Shown here in pieces: positions 1 through 9,212 of a DNA stretch of 64,000 bases. The stretch spans positions 124,001-188,000 of the forward strand of contig NZ_JABUHN010000003.1 in NCBI RefSeq assembly GCF_013328815.1, in the 5' to 3' direction. Position numbers and translations under genes: made by a program. Origin of the DNA: Tabrizicola fusiformis (lineage in GTDB: Bacteria; Pseudomonadota; Alphaproteobacteria; Rhodobacterales; Rhodobacteraceae). The number at the start of each line of letters is the position of its first letter. The stretch's first letter is position 1. The notes under the pieces are model-generated. The model did no database searches, had not been told where the DNA came from, and worked only from the letters and a program-made list of their open reading frames with translations.

Positions 1-278
1 GCTCGATCGGTTCGGGTTCGGGCAATGCGCAGGGCAAGATGGGCGGTTACAAGAACGACAAGGTGGATGCGCTGATCGCCGAAGCCCTGTCGAAGCCGTC
101 GGATGACGCGGCCCGCGTGGCCCTTGCGCAAGAGGCGCAGCGGCTGTTCCGCGACGACTACATGTTCATCCCGTGGTATAAGCAGACGATGAGCCGCTGG
201 GCCAATGCCAATGTCGCAGGCATGGAAAAGAACCTTGACTGGCAGATCGTGGCGCCCTGGGCCATCTCGATCGCCTGA
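1..278 (+). CDS. ABC transporter substrate-binding protein, C-terminal end (partial)
   Basis: Only the last 91 codons are inside the window; the reading frame is open from base 3 and ends at TGA 276-278. The visible end (a KNDKVDALIAEA stretch, then EAQRLFRDDYMFIPWYKQ) matches the C-terminal lobe of family 5 extracytoplasmic solute-binding proteins (peptide/nickel/opine class), which bind ligand in the periplasm and deliver it to the permeases. Two permease genes and two ATPase genes follow in the same direction, as is standard for such operons. A strong hairpin lies just after the stop. The ligand cannot be read from this fragment. Confidence 0.85.
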   Translation, partial: SIGSGSGNAQGKMGGYKNDKVDALIAEALSKPSDDAARVALAQEAQRLFRDDYMFIPWYKQTMSRWANANVAGMEKNLDWQIVAPWAISIA

Positions 279-296
279 TCCTGCACTGAAACGCGG

Positions 297-325
297 CGGG
301 CGGGGCCCAAGGCCCTGCCCGTTTT
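297..325 (+). terminator. Intercistronic hairpin with T run (attenuator or leaky terminator)
   Basis: An 11-bp stem (297-307 with 311-321, one G-U pair, loop CAA) is followed by TTTT. It sits between the binding-protein gene and the first permease. Such a structure commonly keeps binding-protein transcript in excess over permease transcript; that role is inference here. Confidence 0.6.
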
Positions 326-357
326 CACTTCTGCCCTTCTGACCCGGTGGATGCGCC

Positions 358-1314
358 ATGCTGGCCTATGTTCTGCGACGGCTTTTGCTGTGGATACCTT
401 CTGTCATTCTGGTGATGCTGGGGGTCTATGCGCTGGCCTTTTACGGCGCCGGTGACCCGATCAAGCTGATCTTCCTGCGTGCGCCGGGCGATGTGGCCTA
501 TGACCCGTCCAAGATCGAGGCGATCCGCGATCAGGCCGGGCTGAACCGGCCCTTCCTTGTGCAGTTCGGCAGTTACATGCTGAACCTTGTGCAGGGCAAT
601 TTCGGCAATTCGCTGACCTCGGGCCGCTCGGTCTGGGGCATGGTTTCGGCGGCGGCGCCGGTCTCGCTGATGCTGGGGCTTTGCGCCATCGTGGTCACCG
701 CCGTGGTGGCGATCCCCTTGGGCATGATTGCCGGCATGAACCAGAACAGCCGGCTGGACTACACGATCCTTGGCACCGCCGTCACGCTCTGGGCCATTCC
801 GGCCTATGTGGCGGGGCCGCTTCTGATGGTCATTCTGCTGGTCTTCCTGCCCAAAGGGTCCGTCCCCTACGGCTGGGGCGGGGTGTTCAGCGTCAAGATC
901 ATCCTGCCGCTGATCGTGCTGTCGTTCCAGCCGATCGCCCTGATCCTGCGCCAGACCCGCGCCGCCGTGATCGAGGTGATGAACGAAGATTACGTCCGCA
1001 CCGCCCGCGCCAAAGGCGTGCCCGAGCATGTGGTGGCGCTGCGCCATATCCTGCGCCCGGTGCTGACGCCCGTGGTCACCCAACTGGGGCTGATCATGAT
1101 CACCATCGTCAACGGCGCCATCTTTGTCGAACTGGTCTTCGGTCTTCCGGGGCTGGGGCGGCTGACGGTTTCGGCGCTGACCAATTCGGATTTCCCGGTG
1201 ATCCTTGCGATCACCCTGATCGGGTCTTTCCTTGTCATGGCTTCGAACCTGCTTGTCGATCTGCTCTATCCCCTGCTTGACCCGCGCGCCGCCGATCAGA
1301 AGGAGGCTCGCTGA
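358..1314 (+). CDS. Peptide-type ABC transporter permease (DppB/OppB family)
   Basis: Inner-membrane permease of 318 residues, the usual DppB length. The N-terminal segment (LRRLLLWIPSVILVMLGVYALAF) is the hallmark first helix of this family. The binding-protein-dependent transport domain follows from about residue 95. The cytoplasmic EAA loop that docks to the ATPase is visible at about 211-235 (YVRTARAKGVPEHVV). It forms a heterodimer with the next gene product and overlaps that gene by one base (TGATG). Substrate class (peptide, opine, oligosaccharide or other) is not determined by the permease. Confidence 0.93.
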   Translation: MLAYVLRRLLLWIPSVILVMLGVYALAFYGAGDPIKLIFLRAPGDVAYDPSKIEAIRDQAGLNRPFLVQFGSYMLNLVQGNFGNSLTSGRSVWGMVSAAAPVSLMLGLCAIVVTAVVAIPLGMIAGMNQNSRLDYTILGTAVTLWAIPAYVAGPLLMVILLVFLPKGSVPYGWGGVFSVKIILPLIVLSFQPIALILRQTRAAVIEVMNEDYVRTARAKGVPEHVVALRHILRPVLTPVVTQLGLIMITIVNGAIFVELVFGLPGLGRLTVSALTNSDFPVILAITLIGSFLVMASNLLVDLLYPLLDPRAADQKEAR

Positions 1315-2264
1315 TGTCGAGTGTGACCACCCAAATCGAAGACGAACGCCCCTCGTCGCTGTGGCGCGATGCGTGGAAGCGGCTGCGGCGCAACAAGCTG
1401 GCGCTGACGGGGCTTGGCGTGATTGCCGTGCTGGTGATCTTTGCCGCCTTTGGCCCCTGGCTCACGCCCTATGATTTCCTGTCGCAGAACCTGGATGCCC
1501 GCAACCTCGCCCCCTCGCTGTCGCATCCCTTCGGGACCGATGATCTGGGCCGCGATGTTGCCAGCCGGGTGATCTACGGCGCGCGGACGGCTTTTCTGGT
1601 GGCGGTGCTGGTCACGGCCATCGCGCTGGCCATCGGGGTGCTGCTGGGCGCCATCGCCGGGTTTTACGGCGGCACTTTCGACAAGGTGCTGATGTGGGTG
1701 ACCGACATGACCATGTCGGTGCCGCAACTCCTCCTTGTGGTGGTGATCAATGCCAGCCTGAAGCAGCCGATCACGCTGTGGATGGAAGCCCGCTATCTGG
1801 CAACCATGAACCCGATCTGGCGTAACGGGGCCATCATCGACTTTGCGCTGGTCTTCGGCTCCATGGCGATCATCTCGTGGCCGCCCTATGCCCGGCTGGT
1901 GCGCGCGCAGGTGCTGTCGATCCGCAACCGGCCCTATGTGACGGCGGCCCGCGCGCTGGGGCTGACCAACCGGCTGATCCTGATGCGCTATGTGCTGCCC
2001 AATGCGATGGGGGCGCTGATCGTGGCGGTTTCCGCCGGGCTTGGCACGGCGATGGTGCTGGAAAGCGCCTTCTCTTTCCTCGGCGTCGGGGTCAACCCGC
2101 CCACGCCAAGCTGGGGCAACATGATTTCCGACGGGCTGCGGGTCTGGACCAATTACCCCCACCTTCTGGTGGCGCCTGCCGCCGTGCTGGCGGTGGTGAC
2201 GGTGGCCTTCAACTTCCTTGGCGACGGTCTGAACGACGCGCTTAACCCGAAGGGGCAGAAATGA
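1314..2264 (+). CDS. Peptide-type ABC transporter permease (DppC/OppC family)
   Basis: Second permease, 316 residues. It has an N-terminal cytoplasmic stretch (WRDAWKRLRRNKLALTGLGV) typical of the OppC N-terminal domain, the HPFGTDDLGRDVASRVIYGAR motif, and the EAA loop at about 206-230 (YVTAARALGLTNRLI). Translation starts one base into the upstream stop codon with a strong AAGGAGG at 1300-1306. Its end overlaps the next gene by four bases (ATGA), so permease and ATPase translation are probably coupled. Confidence 0.93.
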   Translation: MSSVTTQIEDERPSSLWRDAWKRLRRNKLALTGLGVIAVLVIFAAFGPWLTPYDFLSQNLDARNLAPSLSHPFGTDDLGRDVASRVIYGARTAFLVAVLVTAIALAIGVLLGAIAGFYGGTFDKVLMWVTDMTMSVPQLLLVVVINASLKQPITLWMEARYLATMNPIWRNGAIIDFALVFGSMAIISWPPYARLVRAQVLSIRNRPYVTAARALGLTNRLILMRYVLPNAMGALIVAVSAGLGTAMVLESAFSFLGVGVNPPTPSWGNMISDGLRVWTNYPHLLVAPAAVLAVVTVAFNFLGDGLNDALNPKGQK

Positions 2265-3256
2265 CCGCGCTTCTGGACATCAAGGGGCTGACCATCGACA
2301 TCGCCCGCGACACCGGCCCGGCAAGGGTGGTGGATGGCATCGACCTGGTGGTGAACGAGGGCGAAAGCCTGGGCATCGTCGGCGAGTCGGGCTGCGGCAA
2401 AAGCCTGACCATGCTGTCGCTGGTGGGCCTCTTGCCGAACCGGATCAAGGCCACCGGCGGCACGGCGCAATTCGGCGGGGCGGACCTGCTCAAGATGTCG
2501 CCGCGTGAACTTCGCAAGCTGCGCGGGGCCGAGATCGGCTTTATCTTTCAAGACCCGATGACCAGCCTGAACCCGGTGATGCGGATCGGCGACCAGATCG
2601 CCGAGGCGCTGATCTATCAGACCGGCATGGCGAAACCCGCCGCCCTGACCCGCGCCGGGGAATTGCTGGAACTGGTCGGCATCCCCTCGCCCCGCGACCG
2701 GCTGATGTCCTATCCGCATGAGCTTTCGGGCGGGATGCGGCAACGGGTGATGATCGCCATCGGCCTTGCCGGCTCGCCGCGCCTTCTGATCGCGGATGAG
2801 CCGACAACGGCGCTGGACGTGACCATTCAGGCCCAGATCGTCGATCTGGTGCGCGAACTGAAAGACCGGCTGAACATGGCGGTGGTCTGGATCACCCATG
2901 ACCTTGCGCTGATCGCCGGGCTGGCTGACCGGATCGCGGTGCTTTACGCCGGAACCGTGGTCGAGGATGCGCCGGTCTCCACCATCTTCGAAAAGCCCAG
3001 CCACCCCTATACCCGGGGGTTGCTCGGCTCTCTCCCCACCCTCACCGATCAGCCGATGTCGCGCCTGCCGTCCATCGGCGGCACCCCGCCCGAGCCGGGC
3101 CGCCGCCCGCCGGGCTGCCCCTTTGCGCCGCGCTGCGCGCTGGCGATTGCCGCCTGTTCCGCCGCCGTGCCGCGCCTGACGGCGGTTCCCGGCAGCGACC
3201 CGCGCCACCGCGTCGCCTGCATCGTCACCACTGGCCAAAGCGAGGCCGCCGCATGA
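2261..3256 (+). CDS. ABC transporter ATP-binding protein (DppD/OppD family)
   Basis: Cytoplasmic ATPase of 331 residues. Walker A GESGCGKS is at about 41-48, the ABC signature LSGGMRQR at about 155, Walker B and D-loop [12 protein letters not shown] just after, and the switch His in WITHDLAL. The C-terminal oligopeptide-type extension carries the GCPFAPRC Cys cluster near 285-292, which in OppD/DppD homologues can hold an Fe-S cluster. It pairs with the following ATPase. It overlaps both neighbours by four bases, consistent with one polycistronic transporter operon. Confidence 0.94.
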   Translation: MTALLDIKGLTIDIARDTGPARVVDGIDLVVNEGESLGIVGESGCGKSLTMLSLVGLLPNRIKATGGTAQFGGADLLKMSPRELRKLRGAEIGFIFQDPMTSLNPVMRIGDQIAEALIYQTGMAKPAALTRAGELLELVGIPSPRDRLMSYPHELSGGMRQRVMIAIGLAGSPRLLIADEPTTALDVTIQAQIVDLVRELKDRLNMAVVWITHDLALIAGLADRIAVLYAGTVVEDAPVSTIFEKPSHPYTRGLLGSLPTLTDQPMSRLPSIGGTPPEPGRRPPGCPFAPRCALAIAACSAAVPRLTAVPGSDPRHRVACIVTTGQSEAAA

Positions 3257-4257
3257 ACGCCCCTCTCATCACCATCGAAAACCTGAAGAAGCGCTTCGAC
3301 ATCCGCATGGGCGCCTTTGGCGAAAAGGCGGCCTCGGTTCACGCGCTGGACGATTTCACCGCCGATATCATCGAGGGCGAGACTTTTTCGCTGGTGGGCG
3401 AATCCGGTTGCGGCAAATCCACCACCGGCTTTTGCATCCTGAACCTGCAACGGCCCAGCGGCGGGCGGGTGATCTACAAGGGCACCGACCTTGCCACGCT
3501 GGACGAAGACGGGATGCGCCCCTTCCGCCGCGATTTGCAGATCGTGTTTCAAGACCCCTACTCCACCCTCAACCCCCGCATGACGATTGGCGAGGCGCTG
3601 TCGGAACCGATCCTGTTCCATGGCCTTGCCACCAAGGCCGAACTTCCCGCCCGGCTGACCCGGCTTCTGGCCGATGTCGGCCTGTCGCAACGCTTCGCCA
3701 GCCGTTACCCGCATGAGCTTTCGGGCGGGCAGCGCCAGCGCGTGGCCATCGCCCGGGCGCTGGCCTGCGAGCCGCGCTTCATCGTCTGTGACGAGGCGAT
3801 TTCGGCGCTGGATGTCTCGGTTCAGGCGCAGATCCTGAACCTGCTTCTGGACCTGCAAGAGAAATACAAGCTGACCTACCTTTTCATCGCGCATGACCTT
3901 GCCGTGGTCCGCCATATCAGCGACCGGGTCGGGGTGATGTATCTGGGCCGTCTGGCGGAACTGGCCCCGGCGCAGGCGCTGTTCGCCACGCCGCTGCACC
4001 CCTATACCCGCGCGCTCCTGTCGGCGGTGCCCGAGGCGAACCCCCATGCGGCGCAGACCCGGCAACGGTTGCAGGGTGAGGTGCCGAGCCCGCTGAACCC
4101 GCCCTCCGGCTGCCGGTTCCATACCCGCTGCCCGCTGGCGCGCGACACCTGCCGCGCCACGGTTCCGCCGCTGCGCGAGGTGGCCCCGGGCCACCGCGTT
4201 GCCTGTCACGCCGTCACCTCGGCCACCACCACCAACTGGGAGCCCGTATCGGCATGA
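3253..4257 (+). CDS. ABC transporter ATP-binding protein (DppF/OppF family)
   Basis: Second ATPase, 334 residues. It has the OppF-type N-terminus ([16 protein letters not shown]), Walker A GESGCGKS near residue 49, signature LSGGQRQR near 156, Walker [13 protein letters not shown] and switch region FIAHDLAV. The C-terminal extension has [11 protein letters not shown], the oligopeptide-transporter Cys motif. It starts four bases before the end of the upstream ATPase gene and ends overlapping the pdxA-type gene by four bases. This overlap physically ties the transporter to the catabolic genes downstream. Confidence 0.94.
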   Translation: MNAPLITIENLKKRFDIRMGAFGEKAASVHALDDFTADIIEGETFSLVGESGCGKSTTGFCILNLQRPSGGRVIYKGTDLATLDEDGMRPFRRDLQIVFQDPYSTLNPRMTIGEALSEPILFHGLATKAELPARLTRLLADVGLSQRFASRYPHELSGGQRQRVAIARALACEPRFIVCDEAISALDVSVQAQILNLLLDLQEKYKLTYLFIAHDLAVVRHISDRVGVMYLGRLAELAPAQALFATPLHPYTRALLSAVPEANPHAAQTRQRLQGEVPSPLNPPSGCRFHTRCPLARDTCRATVPPLREVAPGHRVACHAVTSATTTNWEPVSA

Positions 4258-5216
4258 CCAAACCCCTTCTCGGCATCACCATGGGCGACCCTGCGGGCGT
4301 CGGGCCGGAAATCATCGTCAAGTCGCTGGCCGCCATGGATGCGGGCGCGCGGGCTGGCATCCGGGTTTATGGCCACCGGGGCAGCCTTGCCGCCGCCGAA
4401 GCCGTGCTGCAAACCGGGCTGGACCTCACCACGCTCGACATCCACCACACCGAGATTCCGGGCGCCCTGCCCGCCTTTGGCACCCTTGATCCGCGCTGCG
4501 GCGAGGCGTGTTTCCGCTTCATCGAAGCCGCCGTGAAGGGCGCGCAGGCGGGGGAAATCGGCTGCATCGTGACCGCCCCCATCAACAAGGCGGCACTCAA
4601 TGCCGCCGGGCATCATTATGACGGCCATACCGGAATGCTCGCCTCGCTCACCGGGTCGAAATCCTCATGGATGCTCTTGGCGTCCGAGCGGCTGAACGTA
4701 ATCCATGTCTCCACCCATGTCTCGCTGCGCGATGCCATCGGGCGGGCCACGGTGGAGCGGGTTCTGGCCACCATCCGGCAGGGCCATGCGCATTTCCGCC
4801 GCCTTGGCGTGGAAAACCCGCGCATCGCGGTGGCGGGGATCAACCCGCATTGCGGCGAAGGTGGGTTGTTCGGCACCGAGGATGATACTTTCCTTGCCCC
4901 CGCCGTCGCACAGGCGCAGGCCGAGGGCATCAACGTTCAGGGCCCGATTTCCGCCGATACCGTCTATCACCGCGCCTATAACGGCGCCTTCGATCTGGTG
5001 ATCGCGCAGTATCACGACCAAGGCCATATCCCGATCAAGCTGGTGGCCTTCGATACTGCCGTGAACGTCTCGGTCGGGCTGCCGATTGACCGCTGCTCGG
5101 TCGATCACGGCACCGCTTTTGACATCGCGGGCAAGGGCATCGCCAACAACACCAACCTGAACCACGCGCTGGCCTATGGCGCGCAACTGGTCGCACATCC
5201 GAAGGTGCCTGCATGA
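4254..5216 (+). CDS. pdxA: PdxA-family 4-phospho-hydroxyacid dehydrogenase (probably PdxA2-type)
   Basis: NAD-dependent metal-requiring oxidative decarboxylase of 320 residues. It begins with the PdxA nucleotide-site motif [14 protein letters not shown] and has the metal-ligand histidines in [18 protein letters not shown] and [11 protein letters not shown], then [12 protein letters not shown]. In B6 synthesis PdxA oxidises 4-phosphohydroxy-L-threonine. PdxA2 paralogues instead oxidise 4-phospho-D-threonate or -erythronate to dihydroxyacetone phosphate, after phosphorylation by a DUF1537 kinase. Because a DUF1537 kinase gene lies nearby (8049-9140) and the gene is embedded in a transport/catabolic operon, the catabolic reading is preferred. 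Activity on B6 precursors cannot be excluded. Confidence 0.88.
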   Translation: MTKPLLGITMGDPAGVGPEIIVKSLAAMDAGARAGIRVYGHRGSLAAAEAVLQTGLDLTTLDIHHTEIPGALPAFGTLDPRCGEACFRFIEAAVKGAQAGEIGCIVTAPINKAALNAAGHHYDGHTGMLASLTGSKSSWMLLASERLNVIHVSTHVSLRDAIGRATVERVLATIRQGHAHFRRLGVENPRIAVAGINPHCGEGGLFGTEDDTFLAPAVAQAQAEGINVQGPISADTVYHRAYNGAFDLVIAQYHDQGHIPIKLVAFDTAVNVSVGLPIDRCSVDHGTAFDIAGKGIANNTNLNHALAYGAQLVAHPKVPA

Positions 5217-6136
5217 ACTTTCCCGTTTCCGGCGTCTTCTGCGCCTCTGCCACCCCGGTGAACGCCGACCTTTCCCCCAACCTGCCCGCCTTCACCGCGC
5301 ATTGCCGCTGGCTGATCGACGAAGGTTGCTCCGGCATCGCCCTCTTGGGCACCACGGGCGAGGCGAATTCCTTCTCCTCCTCTGAACGCAAAGGGATCGT
5401 CGAGGCCGCGCTGGCCACAGGTATCCGGGGCGACCAACTGATGCCCGGAACCGGGCTGGCCAATATCCCCGAAACGGTGGAGCTGACACGCCACGCGCTG
5501 TCGGTGGGGGTGAACCGCGTCGTGATGCTGCCGCCCTTCTACTACAAGGGCGTCAGCGACGAGGGGCTTTATGCCGCCTATTCCCGCATCATCGAAGGGG
5601 TGGGCGACAACCGGCTTCAGGTGATCCTTTACCACATTCCCCAGATGTCGGGCCTGCCGATCAGCCTTGACCTGATCGAACGGCTGCGCGCCGCCTTCCC
5701 GCAGATCGTGGTGGGCATCAAGGATTCCGCAGGCAAGCTGGACAATATGCAGGCGATGATCGAACGCTTCCCCGGTTTCGCCGTGCTGGCCGGGGCCGAC
5801 CCCCTACTTCTGCCACTGATGCAGATGGGCGGCGCGGGCTGTATCACCGCCACCTCGAACATCGTGGCGCGCGATCTGGCAACGGTGTTCCGCGGCGCCA
5901 ATGACCCCTCGCAGGCCGAGGCGGTCGCCCGCGCGCAGGACCGCATCAACGCCTGGCGCAACCTGTCGAATTCCTACGTCCAGATCCCCACGATCAAGGC
6001 CATGGTCGCCCATCTGCACGGCGATGCCGGCTGGACCCGCACCCGCCCGCCGCTGGTGCCGCTGACCCCTGCCGAACTGGCCGAACTGGCCCCGCAACTC
6101 GCGGCGCTGACCGCCCCCACCGCCGGAGCCCTGTGA
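5213..6136 (+). CDS. Dihydrodipicolinate synthase/N-acetylneuraminate lyase family aldolase
   Basis: Class I aldolase family protein, 307 residues. Family marks are the substrate-carboxylate motif [14 protein letters not shown], the catalytic Tyr in [10 protein letters not shown] (about 140) and the Schiff-base Lys in VVGIKDSAG (about 168). DapA itself makes a lysine precursor, but this copy sits in a catabolic operon between a PdxA homologue and an alcohol dehydrogenase. It is more likely to split or dehydrate a 2-oxo sugar acid. Both flanking genes overlap it by one to four bases. The substrate is unknown. Confidence 0.87.
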   Translation: MNFPVSGVFCASATPVNADLSPNLPAFTAHCRWLIDEGCSGIALLGTTGEANSFSSSERKGIVEAALATGIRGDQLMPGTGLANIPETVELTRHALSVGVNRVVMLPPFYYKGVSDEGLYAAYSRIIEGVGDNRLQVILYHIPQMSGLPISLDLIERLRAAFPQIVVGIKDSAGKLDNMQAMIERFPGFAVLAGADPLLLPLMQMGGAGCITATSNIVARDLATVFRGANDPSQAEAVARAQDRINAWRNLSNSYVQIPTIKAMVAHLHGDAGWTRTRPPLVPLTPAELAELAPQLAALTAPTAGAL

Positions 6137-7260
6137 TGAGCGATCATGCCCGCCCCCTCCGCCTCTATCAGCCGCGCCGGTTCGACTATGGCGCCGGGTC
6201 CGCCGCCGCCGTGGGCGAATGGGCGGCGGCAGAGGGATTTTCCCGCATTCTGGTGCTCACGCAAAAGGTGGTGGCACCGCTGATCGACCGGCTGCACCTG
6301 CCCGGCCAGATCACCGTCTTTGACGGGGTGGAACCCGAGCCCGACACCGCCAACCTTGCCGCAGCGCTTGAGGCCGCCCGCGCAGCGGCCCCCGATCTGG
6401 TGGTGGGCTTCGGCGGCGGTTCGGTGATGGATCTGGCCAAGCTGGTGACGGTGCTGCGCGGCGGGCAGGTGCTGTCCGAGGTGATCGGGCCGAACAAGGT
6501 TTCAGGCCGCCAGAACGCGCTGGCACTGGTGCCCACCACCGCAGGCACCGGGTCCGAGGCGGGCATCCGGGCGCTGGTCACCGATGCAGCCACGCTGAAC
6601 AAGGTGGCGGTCGAAAGCCCGCATCTGATGGCCGACATGGTGGCCCTCGACCCCGACCTGACGATGAGCGTGCCGCCCGCGGTGACCGCCGCCACCGGCA
6701 TTGATGCCATGGCCCATTGCGTCGAAGCCTTCACCAACCGCAAGGCGCATCCGCTGATCGACAATTATGCAAGGCTGGGCTTCGGCCTTGTGGCGAAATA
6801 CCTGCCGCGCGCCGTGGCTGATGGCGGCGATGCCGAGGCGCGGGCGGCGCTGCTGCTCGCGGCCTATTACGGCGGCATCTGCCTTGGCCCGGTGAACACG
6901 GCGGCGGGCCATGCGCTGGCCTATCCCTTAGGCACGCGGCTGAAACTGCCGCATGGGCTGGCCAATGCGGTGATCTTCCCGCATGTGCTGGCCTTCAATC
7001 AGCCGGTGGCCGGGGCGAAGACGGCGGAAATCGCAGGCGCGCTGGGGCTGCGGTCCGACAGTGCCGCGGCGCTGCTGGAAGATGCCGCGCGCTGGTGCGC
7101 CGGGTTGGGGGTGGAGATGCGGCTTTCGGCGCTTGGCGCGCAAGAGGCCGACCTGCCGCTCTGGGCCAGCGAAGCCCATGCCATCCGCCGCCTGATGGAC
7201 AACAACCCGCGCGACATGAGCGTGGGTGAGGTGCTGGACATCTACAGCGCCGCGTTCTGA
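6136..7260 (+). CDS. Iron-containing alcohol dehydrogenase (group III)
   Basis: NAD(P)-dependent alcohol or aldehyde oxidoreductase, 374 residues. Visible marks are the nucleotide-binding GFGGGSVMDLAK, the PTTAGTGSE loop, and the metal-binding region GIDAMAHCVEAF with later HGLANAVIFPHVLAF, whose histidines coordinate Fe2+ in this family. The ATG at 6136 overlaps the aldolase stop (TGATG); a GTG three bases earlier is an alternative start. It is the last gene of the operon, before a hairpin and convergent gntR. It may handle an aldehyde or hydroxyacid released by the aldolase, which is inference. Confidence 0.9.
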   Translation: MSDHARPLRLYQPRRFDYGAGSAAAVGEWAAAEGFSRILVLTQKVVAPLIDRLHLPGQITVFDGVEPEPDTANLAAALEAARAAAPDLVVGFGGGSVMDLAKLVTVLRGGQVLSEVIGPNKVSGRQNALALVPTTAGTGSEAGIRALVTDAATLNKVAVESPHLMADMVALDPDLTMSVPPAVTAATGIDAMAHCVEAFTNRKAHPLIDNYARLGFGLVAKYLPRAVADGGDAEARAALLLAAYYGGICLGPVNTAAGHALAYPLGTRLKLPHGLANAVIFPHVLAFNQPVAGAKTAEIAGALGLRSDSAAALLEDAARWCAGLGVEMRLSALGAQEADLPLWASEAHAIRRLMDNNPRDMSVGEVLDIYSAAF

Positions 7261-7270
7261 ACCCGGCAAG

Positions 7271-7290
7271 GGGGCGGCCAGAGCCGCCCC
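7271..7290. terminator. Hairpin between convergent adh and gntR genes
   Basis: GGGGCGGC (7271-7278) pairs with GCCGCCCC (7283-7290) across the loop CAGA, filling the 30-base gap between convergent genes. No T run follows, so termination efficiency is uncertain. Confidence 0.5.
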
Positions 7291-8052
7291 TCAGCGCCGC
7301 GAGGACAGGTCCAGAAGCCGCCCCTCGAACAGCCGGTCGCGCGAGCCGGTGACATGGCGCAGCATGGTTTCGCGCGCCACCTCCGCCTCGCCCCGGCGGA
7401 TCGCCCGAAAGATCGCGTCATGCTCTTCCAGCACGTGGTCCAGCCCGCCGCGCACGGTCTGCAAGGACAGGCCGTGAAACTTCATCCCCACCGCGATATG
7501 TTCCTTCAAGGCCCGCATCGAGGTTTCGAAATACTGGTTGTTCGCCGCCGCCGTGATCGACAGGTGAAAGCCGAAATCGGCATCCTCGCGGTGGTTGCGC
7601 CGCTCGGTCGCGTCGCGCATCACCTGCAGGCAGGTCTCGATCTCGGCCAGATCGGCCTCGCCGCGGCGGCTGGCGGCAAAAGCGGCGGCCGCCGGTTCGA
7701 TCGTCAGCCGGAATTCATAGCAACGTTGCAGGTCGGCGATGGTTTCCAGCGGCTGAAAGGCCAGCGGCTTGGGCGCCACCGGGGCCGAAATGAAGCTGCC
7801 CGCCCCCTGCCGCGACACGATCAGCCCCTCATCGCGCAGCCGTTTCAGCGCGGCGCGGATCACCGGGCGCGACACTTCGAACCGCTCGGCCAGCGCATTT
7901 TCGCCCGGCAGCCGTTCGTCGGCACCATATTCGCCATTGGCGATGGCGCGGCGGATACGGTCATGCACCACATCGGCCAAGAGCATGGAGCGGGGGCGGT
8001 CCGCCGCTTCGGCCCCGCGCCCCGCCAGATCGGTCAGCTCTCGGTTCATCAT
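7291..8052 (-). CDS. GntR-family (FadR/FCD) transcriptional regulator
   Basis: Regulator of 253 residues. The N-terminal winged helix (about 22-90) includes ERLPGENALAERFEVSRPVIRAALKRL, then RQGAGSFI. The C-terminal FCD ligand-binding domain (about 105-240) carries RLTIEPAAAAFAA, DADFGFHLSI and the metal-site histidine in LEEHDAIFRAI. The frame is open well upstream, but ATG 8052 is chosen because it overlaps the DUF1537 stop (ATGA) and begins family-like sequence. It probably responds to an acid intermediate of the pathway and controls the kinase/exporter intergenic region, where a palindrome lies. Confidence 0.9.
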   Translation of the reverse strand: MMNRELTDLAGRGAEAADRPRSMLLADVVHDRIRRAIANGEYGADERLPGENALAERFEVSRPVIRAALKRLRDEGLIVSRQGAGSFISAPVAPKPLAFQPLETIADLQRCYEFRLTIEPAAAAFAASRRGEADLAEIETCLQVMRDATERRNHREDADFGFHLSITAAANNQYFETSMRALKEHIAVGMKFHGLSLQTVRGGLDHVLEEHDAIFRAIRRGEAEVARETMLRHVTGSRDRLFEGRLLDLSSRR

Positions 8053-9140
8053 TCCTGCCCCGTATCCTGTGGCGTCTCTTGCGGCATCAGCCGGACCAGC
8101 GCATCTGTCGCGCCGAAACCACCCGATTTGGTTACAATAAGCGGTGCATCGGGAAAATCCAGCGGGCGGGACAGGGCCAGCCCCTCGGCCACCTCGCCCA
8201 GAAGGTGCAATGCCTGCACGCCCATCGCCGCCAGCACCGCCGAAGCCGTCTCGCCCCCGGTCAGCAAAAGGGCGGCCCGGCCCGGCAGATGGTCGCGGCA
8301 AAAGGCAGCGGCAAGGCGGGCGGAAACCGTGGCACCATCGGCGCCCGGACCGGGCACCGCCAGCAACAGCGTGTCGCCCCGGCCGGCAAAGGGCGGCGCC
8401 GCGCCATCCGGCGCCGGGGTAACGGCCAGCCCGGGCCGCGCGGCCCGCAGCGCCGCCACCTGCGCCAGCGTGATCGGATCGCGCGACCCCACGGCCAGCG
8501 CCACCGGGCCGGGCAGGCGCGGCTGGGGTGGCACCACCACCCCGCCGCCCAGCCGCCGCGCAAGGGCGGCGGCAAGGCCCCGCGCCCCGGCCAGAACCGT
8601 GCCGGGCTCTGCCGTCATGACAGCCCGGTCAAGGTCGGCATCCGAAACCGCATCCGGCGCGGTGACGGCCGGCCCGCTGGCCGCCACGACCGGCGCCAGC
8701 GGGATGGGCTCTGCCACGCCAAAGCCCGCGACCGCGCCGCCCCGCACCACCCGCCCCATCGCCGGGATCGCCGGGCAAAGCAGCGCGCGTCCCGCCCCGC
8801 GTGCCGCGGCCACCGCCGTCAGTTCCGCCGCCACATGGCCCTTGAGCCGCGAGTCAATTTTCTTGAACAGCCACTCCGCCCCGGCAAGCTGCCGCGCCGC
8901 CGCCGTTGCCCGCGCCGCCGCCTCGGCCTCTGTCCCCTCGCGGCTGCCCAGCGAGACGGCCACCACCGGCAGCCCCTCGGCCATCGCCCGCGCCAGCCCC
9001 TCTGGCCCGGTCGCAACAGCCGCCGCCAGACCCTGCGCAACAAAGGGCGCTGCGGCATCCAGCGCGCCGGTCAGGTCATCGGCAATCAGGGCAATGCGGA
9101 TCGGCGGCATGGGCAACAGGCTTTCCTTGCGGGCTGCCAT
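8049..9140 (-). CDS. Four-carbon acid sugar kinase family protein (DUF1537; OtnK/DtnK-like)
   Basis: Kinase of up to 363 residues. The N-terminal substrate domain starts PIRIALIADDLTGALDAAAPF and includes KKIDSRLKGH. The C-terminal nucleotide domain has LLLTGGETASAVL and the final KSGGFGATDAL. Family members phosphorylate D-threonate, L-threonate or D-erythronate at O4 to feed PdxA2. ATG 9140 is the longest start; ATG 9110 (MPPIRIAL) has AAGGAAAG about 10 bases upstream and may be the real one. It is co-transcribed with gntR through a 4-base overlap. Confidence 0.86.
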   Translation of the reverse strand: MAARKESLLPMPPIRIALIADDLTGALDAAAPFVAQGLAAAVATGPEGLARAMAEGLPVVAVSLGSREGTEAEAAARATAAARQLAGAEWLFKKIDSRLKGHVAAELTAVAAARGAGRALLCPAIPAMGRVVRGGAVAGFGVAEPIPLAPVVAASGPAVTAPDAVSDADLDRAVMTAEPGTVLAGARGLAAALARRLGGGVVVPPQPRLPGPVALAVGSRDPITLAQVAALRAARPGLAVTPAPDGAAPPFAGRGDTLLLAVPGPGADGATVSARLAAAFCRDHLPGRAALLLTGGETASAVLAAMGVQALHLLGEVAEGLALSRPLDFPDAPLIVTKSGGFGATDALVRLMPQETPQDTGQE

Positions 9141-9151
9141 CAGCTAACACC

Positions 9152-9168
9152 GCAACATGTAAAGTTGC
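9152..9168. promoter_or_regulatory. Inverted repeat, candidate GntR-family operator
   Basis: GCAAC-ATGTAAA-GTTGC is a perfect 5-7-5 inverted repeat in the 72-base gap between the divergent DUF1537 kinase and DMT transporter genes. A further TTGC/GCAA pair follows up to 9189. Spacing and AT-rich centre suit a dimeric winged-helix repressor. The gntR gene is in the same operon as the kinase, so autoregulation is plausible. Confidence 0.5.
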
Positions 9169-9212
9169 AACGCATTTGTAATATCGCAATCCCGTCCGCA
9201 CCCGGAGCGCCC

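Noticed and set aside
7354-9212. Long plus-strand frames opposite gntR and the DUF1537 kinase
   Set aside because: Amino-acid composition is low complexity (Ala, Pro, Arg, Ser); the minus-strand genes have clear domains and coupled starts.
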